Part shown: positions 48,152 through 61,355 of the stretch, in pieces
How positions within the stretch are numbered: position 1 is the stretch's first letter
Layout of the letters: each line of letters opens with the position of its first letter
From: Ailanthus altissimus
Taxonomy: Eukaryota > Streptophyta > Magnoliopsida > Sapindales > Simaroubaceae
Assembly (NCBI GenBank): GCA_946807835.1
Contig: OX327690.1
Span: 10,016,501 to 10,080,500, forward strand
Direction: 5' to 3'
DNA length: 64,000 nt
Made by a program: the position numbers and the translations under genes
Notes under the pieces: model-generated
The model's database searches: none
Told to the model about the DNA's origin: nothing
What the model saw: only the letters and a program-made list of their open reading frames with translations

Positions 48152-50425
48152 TGTTGGAATTTGTGTTTACGTGCCATCCCTTTTATATATGAATATTTAC
48201 TTTATATTTATACTATTATCATTTTATTAAATCACTAATTATAATTAATATATGGTATGATGTTTGTAACATTTTAGAATTGTATGATATGAAAGAGTTC
48301 AGATCTGATCTAAATGAGTTTAAATCAGTGCTAAGAATTAACAATGCTGAGAGTTATAATTACTAAGAGTTAGCATTAATAAGAGTTACTAGGTTATAAG
48401 AGTTAGCGAAATCTAAAGAGTTAGTGCCTTGTCTGAAATGGGACAAACACCTGAGAATATATTAGTAATGACATAGTTGCAAAGAGTTGCAAATGATGCT
48501 AGGAAATGTCGTTATGCAAGAATGTTCTCAAACACTATGTTCCTGATCTATCTTTACTGATGTAGTCTGTCAGTGAATACCTTGTTATATATAGATTAAT
48601 GTATATCTATATCTGGATGGTCTAGATGGTTAGTCTTAAAAAATCATGAGTTTAGTGGAAGCTCATATAGAGATACAAGTATTCAGTTAGGACTGAGTAT
48701 TGAACAGACTCTCGAGGATCTCCAATAGACATCCCATATAGCCATCAATGGAGTGTCTTCTTGAGTTAAGAAGTATTCGTGGTCTTTTAACCTGAGCGCC
48801 ACAGTGGGCTTGTAAGTGATCCACCATACTTTGGTTCTACATATGTTAAAAACCTTTCATGGTCTGACCACTGGGTGTCGCTGGGTATCGCTGGGTATGG
48901 TCCAATGCTCATAGAGCCTGGTGTGTATAGATATAGGATCTATCAGCTCATTTGGGTGAGTAATATATCCTAATGTTCTAAGATTGTGTTTCAGAAAGTC
49001 TTATGGCCATAGCAGTTATGCCCCGAAAAAAGAGTTTTATCATAGGGATAGATAATTCGCAAAAGTGTTTGGTGATATTATTTATTAAAATACAAATCTA
49101 GAGATATATTTGCGGTCGAACACATGGAGACTTGACAATGTTGATCCATATCTCCGCTCTTCCAGGATATCAACGATGGAGGAATTTTATGAATATGTTA
49201 TAACCTCAACTTGTATGGTCTAACACATCATTTTGCAATATCTGTAACATATGTGTGGGACATTATTCATAGACGTATAGACAAGTTTCATATGACAAAC
49301 TAGGCGTGGACCTAAAGAGTACTGGTTGTGCACCAGGGCAGCATATTGGATTAAACAGTTCGGTCCAAGAAATTCCAACAAACCGAAAATATGTTTGAGG
49401 GGTTTCTCAAGATGTGTATTTGTCAAGACTTAAATGCTAAGTACATCACATAATTGATTGACAAGAGTTATTAACCAATAGAATGTTGACAAATAGAAAT
49501 ATATTGTGCATAATTTGTTTTTACCTTGAAATTACCGATTTACCTTGTTAGTAAATATAAGTGAGGTAAAAGTAATTATTCAAAAATAGTTTTGAATAAT
49601 TAATGTAAAATTTATTTATTATTATTATTACAAAGGGATAAGCATCAATTATGACAATGGTATCATTTACCTAGTGAGGGGCCTTAATGTTGGCCATTAA
49701 TTACTTAAAATAATTAAAAATATTCCAATATTAGGTAAAAAAATATTTGGTGGCCATTGCTAAAATGTATTTGATAAGATAATGCAATGAAATAGCCAAC
49801 AATGTTTAATGGTAAGCCATGAAAAGCATTAAAAAATTAGAACAAAAATTTGAATGAATTGAATTCATTCATGAGATGCATGATACGGCAAAGAAATGTG
49901 GAGAGGTAGAGAATATATAGTTTTTTGGCTAATTCATTTTCTAAGTATTCTTACAAATAGTGTAGGAACAAAAAGAAACCAAATACATTCTACACCTCTC
50001 ATCTAAGTATTCTTGCAAATAGTAGTGTAGGATTAAAAAGAAAATATTTTGTTGCTGGAAATTTATGCTGTTATTCTAGCTTCAAAATCCCACCGGTTTG
50101 TAGTTATGAACTAGAATTGTGTAACAACACACTTCAATGTGAGCTCAAGACTTGGAGATTGGAGTTTTTGAAGAATCAAAAGACTACCTTTAATCCGGGT
50201 AGGTTTATTTACTTGCAGTTTATTTAAATAATACTTATGAACATATACGAGATATATGTATTTGATTATTCCATATTGAGTGTAATATGTATGTGATACT
50301 TCCGCTGCGTGTATAAAATTTAAAATTATACGTATATTTCACACATCAAATACCCATGCATGCAATTTAAAATTAATATTTAATGGACACATTTCACATG
50401 CATGCACTTAAATATAGCACTCAAC
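48152..50425 (+). mobile_element. LTR-B copy B3, probable solo LTR
   Basis: About 2.27 kb from TGTTGGAATTTGTGTTTAC to a poorly defined end near ATAGCACTCA. It follows the B5 LTR in order throughout, including the CTTCCGCTGCGTG region near 50300. No primer site follows. No convincing target duplication was found. Confidence 0.7.
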
Positions 50426-51775
50426 AACAATAGGCCCAACAGATGTCCTCCCACAAGTGAAGGAATTGAAGCTTCTTATCATTTGCAACAAGTGTGTTTT
50501 CTTCACTTTGACCAATCAGTACGCGACACACAAGAAGAGCTCTTTCCAAGTGTTACCGTCCCTCAGCTCGTCATTATGTCTCCTCGAGTAAATAAAAAAA
50601 TGTTTTGATAGTGACTACCTTTAAATAACCAAATCATTACATATTCCTTTCAAATTTGAAACTATATTCTCAGAGCTTTCCCTTCATAAGTATCCCTCAT
50701 TTCTTTTTCTATTTTCAAGATTCTTTCTTTAATGGATTGGGCTACACAATCTTTTTCTTTGAAGGAACTAAAGTCTCTCTTTGAGTTCCCTTCAAGGGTA
50801 GAAATTAAAAGCCTTCCTCACCATGAGGCCTATTTCATCCTTCTATTAATACCCTCTAGTGAATTTTCCATTTTTAGGGACCACCTTAATTGTTTCTATT
50901 TTTCTCTTCCTCCTATCATTCAAGAGTTTCTATATATTATAGGATTCTCCCGTTTATAGGATTCTCCCCTTTACAGGTCCATCCTAATATTTTCTTTTTG
51001 TTATAAGAGATGGCCATTCTTAACCATATGTTTCCTTCTCCTTATGCGGTTACTCTTTATTGGGTGATGATTTCATACAATCTTCAGCATTCCTGCAAAA
51101 ACTACTATTTCTCCCCAAGGGCGAGAAAGTCCTTATCAATGTATATGGCTTTGACGAAAAGAAGGTAGGTTTTAAAATGCATGTAGTGGTGGTAAGTGAT
51201 TCCTAGAAGCGTCCCAAATATTATTTTGATGTTCCTACCACTTTAGTGAGCTTTATTTGGATCACAGATCTAACTTTCCCAAAATTCCTGGTCAAGAGAG
51301 GTTCTTGAAGAATTGCTTTTAGAAGAAACCTATCCATCACAATGACATAGCCTATGTACACCTTCTAAGAGACTATGCCTTTTGTGAGAGAGTACATTAT
51401 TAGCCATGTGCTTTGACACTAGATGAGGGGTTTTGGACCCTAACCCCTCAAGATCTCAAGTTCCTTAGTCTTTGCCTTCTTTTAATGGCCAATCTATTAG
51501 AACCTTATTAGCTCGTCATGAGACTTTTCCACTCTGTTCTTTTCCCATTGGATATGGAGGATGAAGTTGGTGGTTCGAATGGTGAACAAATATATCAACA
51601 TTTTAGATATAGCTGCTTTTTCCATAACATATGTGAGTTTTAGTTTTAAAAATAAAGAAAGTAAATTTTACCTTCCTTACACCTTTTGTTGCTTAATCTG
51701 TAATTCCTTTTAAGGTACTAATTTGGATGCCATTCGCATGTCTTTGAAAGGTAAAGTACTCGATCACTCTATCAT
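50426..51775 (+). pseudogene. Unclassified degenerate coding remnant
   Basis: The plus-strand frame at 50732-50959 reads MDWATQSFSLKELKSL, then HHEAYFILLLIPSSEFSIF and LPPIIQEFLYIIGFS. After a stop, similar-looking sequence continues to about 51300, with KMHVVVVSDS and PKYYFDVPTTL. The pattern (an F.LPL.PFI.E.L...G-like block followed by a lysine/tryptophan region) resembles the gag-like or transposase-associated proteins common in plant repeats, but I cannot assign a family. Several stops make it a relic. Confidence 0.3.
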
Positions 51776-52763
51776 TGATATGCTATATTTAAGCACAGGT
51801 GCACGTTATCATATCAAGTAATATAAGAACAAAGTCCAAGTATCGTTCCCACAGGGACTATTTTAATATACTTCTTTCAATTAAGTACTAAAATTAATCA
51901 TACTTAACTTTTATCCAAATAAAATTTAAAGATGAATATTATCTAATTAATTTAATTCTACCAATTAAACCTAATTTTAATCAAAAGCAATCAAGGGTTT
52001 TGAATTCACTAATCAAAGGAAATCTAGGGTTTTGACTTGTCCCCTAATATTTTATAGGTTTAATTAATCTCTTAGTTAATCCCTTAATATCAAATTGTTG
52101 ACTAGACTCTAATCTTGTCATAAGTCTCTATCAATGGTCGAATGACTATATTACACCCTAACGATTACAAATATGTCTATGATAATTAGAATAGAATGCA
52201 ATTTATTAAGAACAAGTTTAATCATGCCATACATACCATCTAGGTATATGTTTATCCTATATGAAATTCATAAATGTTACCTTATGATCATGCATCAAAC
52301 TATCCTAAGCTAAAAATATAAATTCTTCTTTAAAGTTTATTATGGTTCCTTGATCATTTAATATATTGGTCATATATAATAAAAGCATTAAACACAAAAT
52401 AGAATGAATCAATTTAATCTATTAAGTTCATAAATAAAGAGAGTCAATAAATCTAACTATATATTAGGTTCAAAAGCTTAACCCTAGATAAAAAGATTTT
52501 AATTCATCATGAATCCAAGAGTATCAAAGTATGAATGAAAAACATCATGAACAAGATTATAATGATAAGTTAAGAAAAGAAACTAAACCAAGAAATGCCC
52601 TGGATCGCTGCTCTTTCTCTTGAGTAGTGTGCGAGTCTTGATCTTCAATCTCCAAATATTGCTTTGATCTCTTGTAATTGTGATGTGTTAATGTTTGCTC
52701 TAAGTTTTCCTTTGAAATTGTGTGTATTTTGGCTCGAAAAAGAGTACTTTTATAGATCTTAGT
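51776..52763 (-). mobile_element. G3 gypsy LTR, truncated
   Basis: In plus coordinates it starts TGATATGCTATATTTAAG and contains CAAGTATCGTTCCCACAGGG, the reverse of gypsy LTR 3' wording. It is cut at 52763 by LTR-B copy B4 and does not resume before the window ends. Confidence 0.7.
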
Positions 52764-53940
52764 TGTTGGAGCTGGTGTTTATGTGTCATTCTAATATTGT
52801 ATAAATATTAATTGTTTAATATTTATACAATAAATATTTTAAATAAAATCATTAATATTAAACATATATGGTACAATGCTTGTAACATTACAGATATTAT
52901 ACGATTTGAAGGAGTTCAGATATGGTTTAAAGGAGTTTAGATCGGGTTAAAAGTTAGCAACGCTGAGAGTTATAAATGTTAAAAGTTAGCACTACTAAGA
53001 GATGTTATAAGAGTTAGCAAAATCTAAGGAGTTAGAGCCTTGTTTGTAATGGGATAAAGACCTACGAATATACTAGTAATGACATAGTTACGAAGAGTTG
53101 TAATAGGAGTTAGAAAATGTCATTATACAAGTATGTTCTAAAATACTATGTTCTTGATCTATTTTCATCGATAGGGGTTTGTTGGTGAATCTATTATATT
53201 TAGATCTGTGTGTATATATATATCTATAGGGTATAGATGGTTAGTATTAGCTAACCAGGAGCTTAGGGCCAGTATAAGTATAGGGTATTCAGTCAGGACT
53301 GGATACTGAACAGACTCATGAGGATGCTAATAGACATCCTATAAAGCCATCAATGGTGAGTCCTTTCGAGTTAAGTAGTATTCGTGATCTTTTAACCTAA
53401 GGGCGACAATGGGCTTGTGGGTAATCCACCATACTTTGGTTCTATGAATATCAGAGACCTTTCATGGTTTGACTGCTATATGTCGCTAGGTATAGTCTGA
53501 TGTTTATGGAGTTTGGTGTGTATAGTTATGGGATCTGTCAGCTCACATAGGTGAGTTATATCTTCTGATGCTCTGAGATTGTATTTTAAAATGTCTTGTG
53601 GCCACAAGTATAATCCCTAGAAAAGAGTTTCCTATAGGGTTAAACAATATCACGAAGGAGTTTGCGGATATTATTTTACAAAATATAAATATGGAGATAA
53701 GTTCACAGATAAGCATATGGAGATTTGACGGTGTAGATCTATATCCCCACTCATCCAGGATATAAGTGACAGAAGAATTATACGTATGCGTTCTGACCTT
53801 AGTTTATATGGTTTAAGGCACTGATTTATAATATTTGTAATGTGTCCGTGGACTATCGATCACTGACTCATAGAATAGTTCCATTTAATGAATCGGGCGT
53901 AGACCTAGTGAGTCCCACAATATGAAGTGTACTCATTGTG
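52764..53940 (+). mobile_element. LTR-B copy B4, U3 to middle part
   Basis: Starts TGTTGGAGCTGGTG and follows the LTR-B order until TACTCATTGTG, where gypsy element G1 is inserted. The duplicated target is TTGTG (53936-53940 and 63293-63297). Confidence 0.8.
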
Positions 53941-55262
53941 TATTTACAAAATTATACATCCGTAAATTGTAACTGCAAGTGAATAGGTCATGAGCAAGTA
54001 ATAAAATAATGAGTGAGTATCGTTTCCACGATAATTATGTTTAAAATTGCTGCTAAGTACTATAGTGTTGATAAAAAAAAGGGATCTTAGAGTATTGATT
54101 TCATTCTATGTTATTCCTATTTAGCAATTTCGTTCAATTCATTAATCAAATGATTAAGACTAATCTTATTACCTCTCTCAAGCGTCAAATGAGATATTAT
54201 GCATACATATTCAAGTTGCTATCCCTATCTAACTTATCTACCTATACATGCATTGCAACCCTTAAATTGATTACCCAATAATTAATCTCATTACCTCTCT
54301 CAATCATTAAATGAGATCCTAGGCATAATGTCATGCGCCAAGTGTTCTTATACATTTTCTTAAACACTTGGTGCACCACATGCAATCATTGAGCAAACCA
54401 TAGTGATTACCTAAGTGCTATTAGCCTCTCGACTCAATAACAACCTAAGGTTATATTTTCTAATTTGATAAATGGGTCAATCTCTCCCAAGAATCAATGT
54501 ATAAATCAACAGCAACTAATTTATTTTTCAATCAATTGGAAGCATTAAGAATAGAGAAACATAAATGAATTAAAAGAAAATATAGTAAATCATCCAAATA
54601 TAATATAAATAAAACTACATCAATCCTTAGAATTTAAGTTTAGTCACACACAAATCCAACTATAACTAGAATTATTAAGAAATTCATAGATACAAGCATG
54701 TTTAAATAATATTCATAACTACAAATTTCACAAAAAAGAAAATATAAAGAAAAAACTGAATTTGGAGATGTCTCCGAGGTTTCAATCTTTCAAATGTCTT
54801 CAATGATCCACAAGAAGTCTTGAAGACATTCTTTCTTATCTTCAAATTTGAGCTCAAGTCTTGGTCTCTCTTTCTATTTTTCGTGCCTTTTTCTCCCTTC
54901 TAATTGAGGCTTTTAATCTTCTTTTTATAGGCTTCAAAATTAGGGCACAACGTGAAAGTGGAAATAGGCTGCTAGAAGCACCTAGGCGCCAAGTATTCAG
55001 CCATTAGAAACCCGATCTGGCACCTGGGTGCCAAAACCTAGGTTTTTTTTGGCACTGTAGTAGGTTATTGTTCACCGACATTGTAGCATATTTGGTTTTT
55101 TCTTTTTTGCTTATTTTCTTTGAATTTTTATTTCAAATGGTTCCATTAACTTGAAACCTACAAAATGACATCAATACACATAAAACGCAACATATTTAGA
55201 TTCAAAATAGGCAATTATTAAATTAAGAGGGGTATAACATCATATATAAAGCACGATTATCA
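53941..55262 (-). mobile_element. G1 Ty3/gypsy 3' LTR
   Basis: A 1322-bp LTR. On the minus strand it starts TGATAATCGTGC and ends TTTTGTAAATA, so its termini are TG...TA. The minus-strand GAGTTTGAGGGAG-like polypurine wording adjoins at 55263-55300 together with CTCGAGGATGGGCAAG. A block with GGCGCCAAG and GGCACCTGG wording lies at 54960-55040. Confidence 0.8.
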
Positions 55263-57629
55263 AACTCCCTCAAACTTAAATACTTGCCCATCCTCGAGTA
55301 AGAAAGCACACTCACAATTAAAAGCTAGAACAACAAACTATATGAAAACAACAAACATCGGGTCAGCAAATGATTAGCAAATTGTCTCAAAAAAGGTTAT
55401 CATATTTACCAATTTCAAAGAAAGCTTAAACATCATAACTATTTAACATGTTAATCCAATACTTATTCTAACCTACAGGTGACTTATTTGGTGTGTGTAT
55501 GAATAGCTAAAATCATTAGTCACATGCACTCGAATTAGTATATGCACACAAGATAATGAAATAGTCGCCTTGAGTTTTTTTTATTTGATTATCACTCCAT
55601 ATGCTTATTTTTCGTATCACTCTCCACTAATGTAAGTACACACATAATCAAGGATCAAATAAGACTATTAGCTTGTAATGCATGGATAGGGCAAGGATAG
55701 GAAAACTGGCTCAATTTCGACTTAACTCACACCATTGACACACATTCCTTTAAAGATTACTCAAACTGAACCAATTGTTTTTCACCCAATTTCTCTCAAA
55801 CTTATTTCTTTGATTCCCTTGCAATTTGTTGTTCTTTTTTCCCTTTTCTTTTAAGCTTAGGTTATAGCAACTCAATTTATACTTTTTTGAATTCTTTTTT
55901 TTTTATTATTATTATTTAAAATTTTAAATAATTTGTTTTATTGAACATAAGTCACTATACCCCTAAACTTAAGCTTTTCGATATTAGAACAACCAAATTT
56001 TATAACCAAACCCATAACCCTTCTTTAATCTATCCTTTCATTTTTAAAAGTTTATATAACTCTCTAAAAGGAGTGTTATGCTTATGGCATGATGGGTACT
56101 ATGAAGGATAATATAAATAAAGGCTAAAAAAGTGAGATAGTTAGCAATAAAAAGCGATAATTAGGATCAACGGGTATGACTAGGGGTAAAACTATACAAA
56201 GGTTGGCTTGAAAGGCTCAATCGGTCCAAAAATGGCATAAAATTATATCCTCAACTATATGCGCCCTAGGATTTCGCCTTTGAGTGATGCTTAAACAAGG
56301 TCTAGTATGTTTTTGTGACCCTAATTATTCTTGTTGTGCATAAAAGTCTTCTAAGTAAACATAAAAACTAAATGATTCTATCTACGTGCTCAAAATATCA
56401 AGTGGTCACAAAGTGAAGCCGAACTTGTCCTAGATTACTAAGCATACAATCACAACATTCATTGTTTTTAAAAGGACGTACCATTTGAAATCATGTTTCT
56501 ATTTTATATCATTGACTACTAATCATTCAACCAACCTGCAACTAATATGAAAATGAAAAAAACAAATTACATGCAAAACAAATAACTAAAAACAAAAATC
56601 GTAATAAGTAAGTATGATCAACATGAAAAATGAATGTTTCCCTCCCCAAAGCTTAAAGTTGATAATGTCCACAATGGCAAAAATAAATGTGAGTAAAAGA
56701 AACTCCTTTTATAGACAATAACTTGATGCTCAAATTGCAAGGAGGAAGTTGTTACTTGAGTTGGTACCAAAAGCCTTTGAGTGATGTTCTCCAAAACTTG
56801 AAGTTTGTTTAGCTATGTTGTTTGATGGTGTTTAAGGTGGAATTCGGTGATAATTTAGAGTGCAGATGATGTAAGCATAATTAGGGAAGTGAAATGGGTG
56901 TTGAAGGTGGCTTATGAAGTAGTTTGGAAGCAAATTTGAGGGGGGGTTGAAGTGGCACTGCGGCCACAAACATGTGGTGTCATGGCGCCATAACATGGGA
57001 TTTGAAATATAAATTTCTTGATATTAGGGCTGCAGCCTTAACTTTCTGAGGCTACAACCTCAACTTGTTACTATATTTATTTTTGTTCCCGATTGTGAGC
57101 TCCATTTGGACGCATCTTGTTGGCTTTGTTTCTGATTCTTTTTTCATGATTTTATGAGGTTCCAAAATGTTGTTTCAACACACTACAAGAAAGAAAAATA
57201 AACATTAAAAAAATATTGAAATTAAAAATTAAAATACACTTTGGTTGCCTCTTAAGAAGCGTTTGATTTATTGTCTATAGCTAGACTTCTTCCTAGGTTA
57301 TGATAGGTAAAATTGCATATTGAAGTCATTTTTGCCCAAGGAACACTCCTCCCATATGGAGCTTCAATGTTCACTTAATGGTCTTGTCAATTCCTTTCCT
57401 TGCGTTCCTCGTCTTGAGCTTGCTTGGCAAGAACCAAAACTTATTTTGAAGTGTAAATCTTGTTGATCTTTAACATAATGACATCTTCTTATGCACCTTC
57501 AAAAAAATCACACCAACCAAGCATAACAAAATTTAAAAGAAACTAATGGTCGAAATTAAGTCAAGTTACTTAACCATAATATTAGAACAAATTTAAAATC
57601 TACAATCCCTAGTAATGGTGCTAAAAACT
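55263..57629 (-). mobile_element. G1 interior, non-coding remnant
   Basis: No gag or pol frame is recognisable in 2.4 kb. The conserved post-pol wording (minus strand GACATTATCAACTTTAAGC, then TTTGGGGAGGG) lies at about 56640-56690. The leader signature GTTTTTAGCACCATTACT at 57611-57629 corresponds to the GTTTTTGGCGCCGTTGCC of intact Athila/Tat elements. A GC-rich block with GCACTGCGGCC lies near 56950. It looks like a non-autonomous or deleted copy. Confidence 0.65.
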
Positions 57630-57917
57630 TATTTTTAAAATTATACACACGTAAATTGTAACTGTAAGTGTATGGATCACGAGCAAGTAATAAAGTGATG
57701 AGTGAGTATTGTTCCCATGAAGATTGTGTCCTAAATTGATGCTAAGTACTATGGTGTTGATAACCTTAATTTTATTTAGGCAACTTGATTTAATTGCAAT
57801 GACTAAGGAAAATTAAATTAACCAAAATTAAGGGATTAACAAAGTAACAAAATAATAATCTTGCGAAATAGAAATTCTATAAAAATAGGATCCTAGGGAA
57901 TTGATTTCATTCTATTC
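57630..57917 (-). mobile_element. G1 5' LTR, U5-side part
   Basis: Parallel to 53941 onward (TATTTTTAAAATTATAC, then AAATTGTAACTG and GAGTGAGTATTGTTCCC). It is interrupted at 57918 by LTR-B element B5; the U3-side end is at 63103-63292. Confidence 0.75.
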
Positions 57918-60482
57918 TGATGGAGTTGGTATTTACATGCCATTCCAATACTTATGAATGTTAAATTATTTAATATTTATAAAATAAACATTTTGTATAA
58001 TCGATAATACAATATAAATACATGGTACAATGTTTGTTATGTTATAGACATTGTATGATCTGAAGGAGTTCAGATTTGGTATAAAGAAGTTTAGACTAGT
58101 GCTAAGAATTAGTAGAGCTGAATATTATATTTATGCTAATAGTTATCACTGCTAAAAGTTGGCAGGTTACAACAGTCAACCATATCTTAAAGATTAAATC
58201 ATTGTCTATAATAGGATAAAGACTTGAGGGTATACTAGTAATGACATGGTTGTAAGGAGTTGCAATATGTGCTAGGAGATGTCATTATGCAAGTATGTCC
58301 TCAAACACTATGTTCCTGATCTATTTCACTGATGTGTGTCTATCGGTGGATCCATTTATATAGATCAGTGTATGCCATATCTATATGGTATAGATGGTTA
58401 TTCTTAGCCGACCATGGGCTTGCCGAAAGCTCGTATATGTATACGAGTATTCAGTCAGGATTGAATGTTGAACAGACTCACGAGGACACCAATAAAATCC
58501 CATGAAACCATCAATGGTGAGTCTTCTCAAGTTGAGTAGTATACGTGGTCTTTTGACCTGAGTGCTACGGCGGACTTATAAGTGATCCATCATACTTTGG
58601 TTCCATGTATGTCACAGACCTTTCATGGTGTTACCCTTGAGTGTCAATGGATATGGTCCGATGCCTATGGAGTCTTGTGTGTACAAATATAGGATCCATC
58701 AGCTCTTATAGGGGAGTTGTATATCCAGATACTCTGAGATTGTATTTAAGTAAATCTCGTGGCCAATAGTACTAACCCAGGAAAGGAGTTTTCCAAAGGG
58801 TTGAACAATATAATAAAGGTGTTTGTGTATATTGTTCTTGAAAATACAAATCTAGAGATAAGCTCATGGATGAGCATACAGGAATTTGACGATGCTGATC
58901 TATATCCCGGCACGTCTAGGGTATACATAATGAAGGATTATACATATATGCTGTGACCTTAGCTTGTATAGTCTAATGCGCTGATTTGTAATATCTGTGA
59001 CGTGTGCGTAGGGCATCGATCACAGACTTATGAAATAGTTCTATTTGACAAATTGGGTGTGGATGTAGAGAGTCCCGCAATATGAAGTGTACTCGTTGTG
59101 TACTAGGGCAGCATACTGGATTGAATTGTTCAATTTAGTAATTTTCAGCAGAACTGAATATTTATTTCTAGAACCCTTGGGATGCGCACATATCAGTACT
59201 TAAGTGTTAAGTATAATAATTAGTTAATAATTATTGTTGACTATTTAAATAGTGACACATGGCATATTGTGAGTCTTCGATTAAATTGACTCAAGTATTG
59301 GGTAAGGTGGGACCTACGTTGAGTTAATTAAAGGCTTAAGGGTTATTTCCCTTAATTGATTATTTAAGTGTTAAATAATCTAAATATTTATTCTCACTTA
59401 AGAGTTAAGTGATTAATAAATTTGAATATAGTTAATTGTTAGCTCATGGTTAAATTAATAAAGTAAATATTTTATTGAAGACTTAATTACTAAATAAAAT
59501 GAGATTTTATTAAATAAATAATTAAGTTAAAGCAAATGTTGCTAAAAGAAAAATTAAATGAAACTTGAAGGGCATGAATTAAATTAACCAAAATTATTTT
59601 GTGTCAAAGACATGAGATGGCCGACCACATTATGTGCAACATTAAAGAATGGTATTTTAATGGAGCACATTATGATACATTTACAAAAGACTAAATTAAA
59701 TGAATACAAAGTGGAAGTGGTTTGCCATAATGGGTGGTTATCATTAAATCCATTTTGGTCTTTAAAAACAAAAGAAAAAAAGTGGCCAGCCATTTAATTG
59801 TAGTGGTTGACATTGAATTGATTTTGGGTCTATGAAACAAAACAAAATGATAAAGGCCAAATAGAGTGGCTAGCCAAGTGTTGAGTTAAGTATTCATTTT
59901 GGTTCCTTCATGAAAAGATATGAAGGATGAAATGAAGAGGGCTAAGGTGGCTCTCGGCCATGGAGGAGAAATAAGGTGAAAATGTTTTTTAATTTTTCTC
60001 CTTTGAAGAAAAAACAAGATGGCCACCAATTTTGAAGTGTTGAATACATCAAGAACAAAATGAATATAGTCTAAGTGTTAGGATATGAGAGTTAATCCAA
60101 TGGTTTAAGTGTTAAACCAATGTTGGAAATATATAGGTTGTTGTTTTAGCGACTCAAGCCTACTAAGTTGAGTCCTATAACTGCCAACAGGTAGACTTCA
60201 TGTGGTATTCCAACTACAAATCCATTCCAAAGGCTTGACAGGTGATGTTCTCAACCATTAGTATTAGTTTGATTAATATGTTTTATATTTTGTTCATTAT
60301 TGTAATGAATAAAAATTTATTGTGTTCATTTTAGGAAATTTTATTTCTAACTTCCGTTGCATTTATGATTTGTATATGTATGTATTAGATGCGTATGTAT
60401 ATGAATTTTAAAATGGACACGTATACCACATGCATACACCTAATAGGTTTAGGATGTGAACTGAGATAAACCAGCACCCCCA
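57918..60482 (+). mobile_element. B5 5' LTR (LTR-B family)
   Basis: A 2565-bp LTR starting TGATGGAGTTGG and ending CACCCCCA, four bases before a primer site. It is the longest complete LTR-B in the window and the reference for the family. It shows that the family ends about 70 bases after the CACATGCATACACC wording. A 23-base GC-poor palindromic region as at 33961 is not obvious here. Confidence 0.8.
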
Positions 60483-60486
60483 AAAA

Positions 60487-60498
60487 TGGTATCAGAGC
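60487..60498 (+). promoter_or_regulatory. B5 primer-binding site
   Basis: TGGTATCAGAGC, complementary to the 3' end of plant initiator-Met tRNA, four bases from the LTR end. It marks the LTR-B family as a Ty1/copia-type element in plus orientation here. Confidence 0.9.
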
Positions 60499-60599
60499 AT
60501 TTTGTGGTGCAAAATGGGTATTTTGAGTGTAAAATTATTGTTAGTGATATTCTCGTGCTTAAAAGGTGCATTTTAAGTTGTTGAAATGGGTATAGCAAA

Positions 60600-61010
60600 G
60601 GTCGGGAGCATCGGAGCACCGCGGCCATAAGTGCTCAGCGTCGAGGCGCTGAAATTTTTTATTTCAGCGCCCCAACATTGGGTAGTTGGCACCGCGGCGC
60701 TAGGGCTTCTAGGCCCTGGCTCTGCAGCGCCAAGTGTTGGGCGCCCCAGTGCTAGGTGATGGAAGCCCTAGTGCTAAGTGATGGAAGCTTAAGCACCAAT
60801 TTTGGAATTCGCGCTGCAGCACCAGGCGCTGAACGCTGCAGCGCTAAAGGGCCTCCAGGCCTTAGCGCTACAGCGCCAGACATAGGGTGCTGCAGCGCTA
60901 GAGGTATGACTTCTAGCGCCGCAGTGCCAGAAGATGGGCACCGCAGCGCCGGCGACTATGCCCCCAGTGCTGCCATACAGTGAACCCAACATCGCACCGC
61001 CGATGACACT
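60600..61010. repeat. GC-rich GCGCTG/GCACCGC block in the B5 leader
   Basis: About 400 bases of irregular repeats of CGCAGCGCTA, GCACCGCGGC and GGCGCTGAA, much richer in GC than the surroundings. It opens 60- to 75-codon frames on both strands at once, a consequence of composition, not coding. Similar blocks occur at 29317-29560 and 63410-63660. Confidence 0.8.
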
Positions 61011-61355
61011 CACTCTAATTATGTTTTGAATTTTTTAAAATATTATTTTAATCATGTGGGGGTTTATCAGATATAATGGTAAGAGTTATTAGGTTATATT
61101 ATAAATTAAGATCATTTTTTCTGTGTTGGTAAACACAATGGGAGCCCTACTGGTGGGGGTTAGTTGTGCTTACACAAAAATTAATGTTTGATTGAGAATT
61201 ACCTTCTCATGCGATAAGGATTAAGTCTTTGTGTTACTAAAAAAAAGAGTAAAAATCTCTCTTAATCAGATTGAACAATATTATATTATGAGATAATATT
61301 TTATTGATGATCCGTCTTGTCAATACGGTGTTAGCTGAATCATATCGATTTTTCC

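Noticed and set aside
58746..58956. Opposing 60- and 65-codon frames
   Set aside because: Inside LTR-B copy B5 and not kept open in the other LTR-B copies.
60756..61013. Overlapping open frames on both strands, Ala/Ser/Gly-rich
   Set aside because: They arise from the stop-poor GC-rich leader block, lie on both strands over the same bases, and have no domain.
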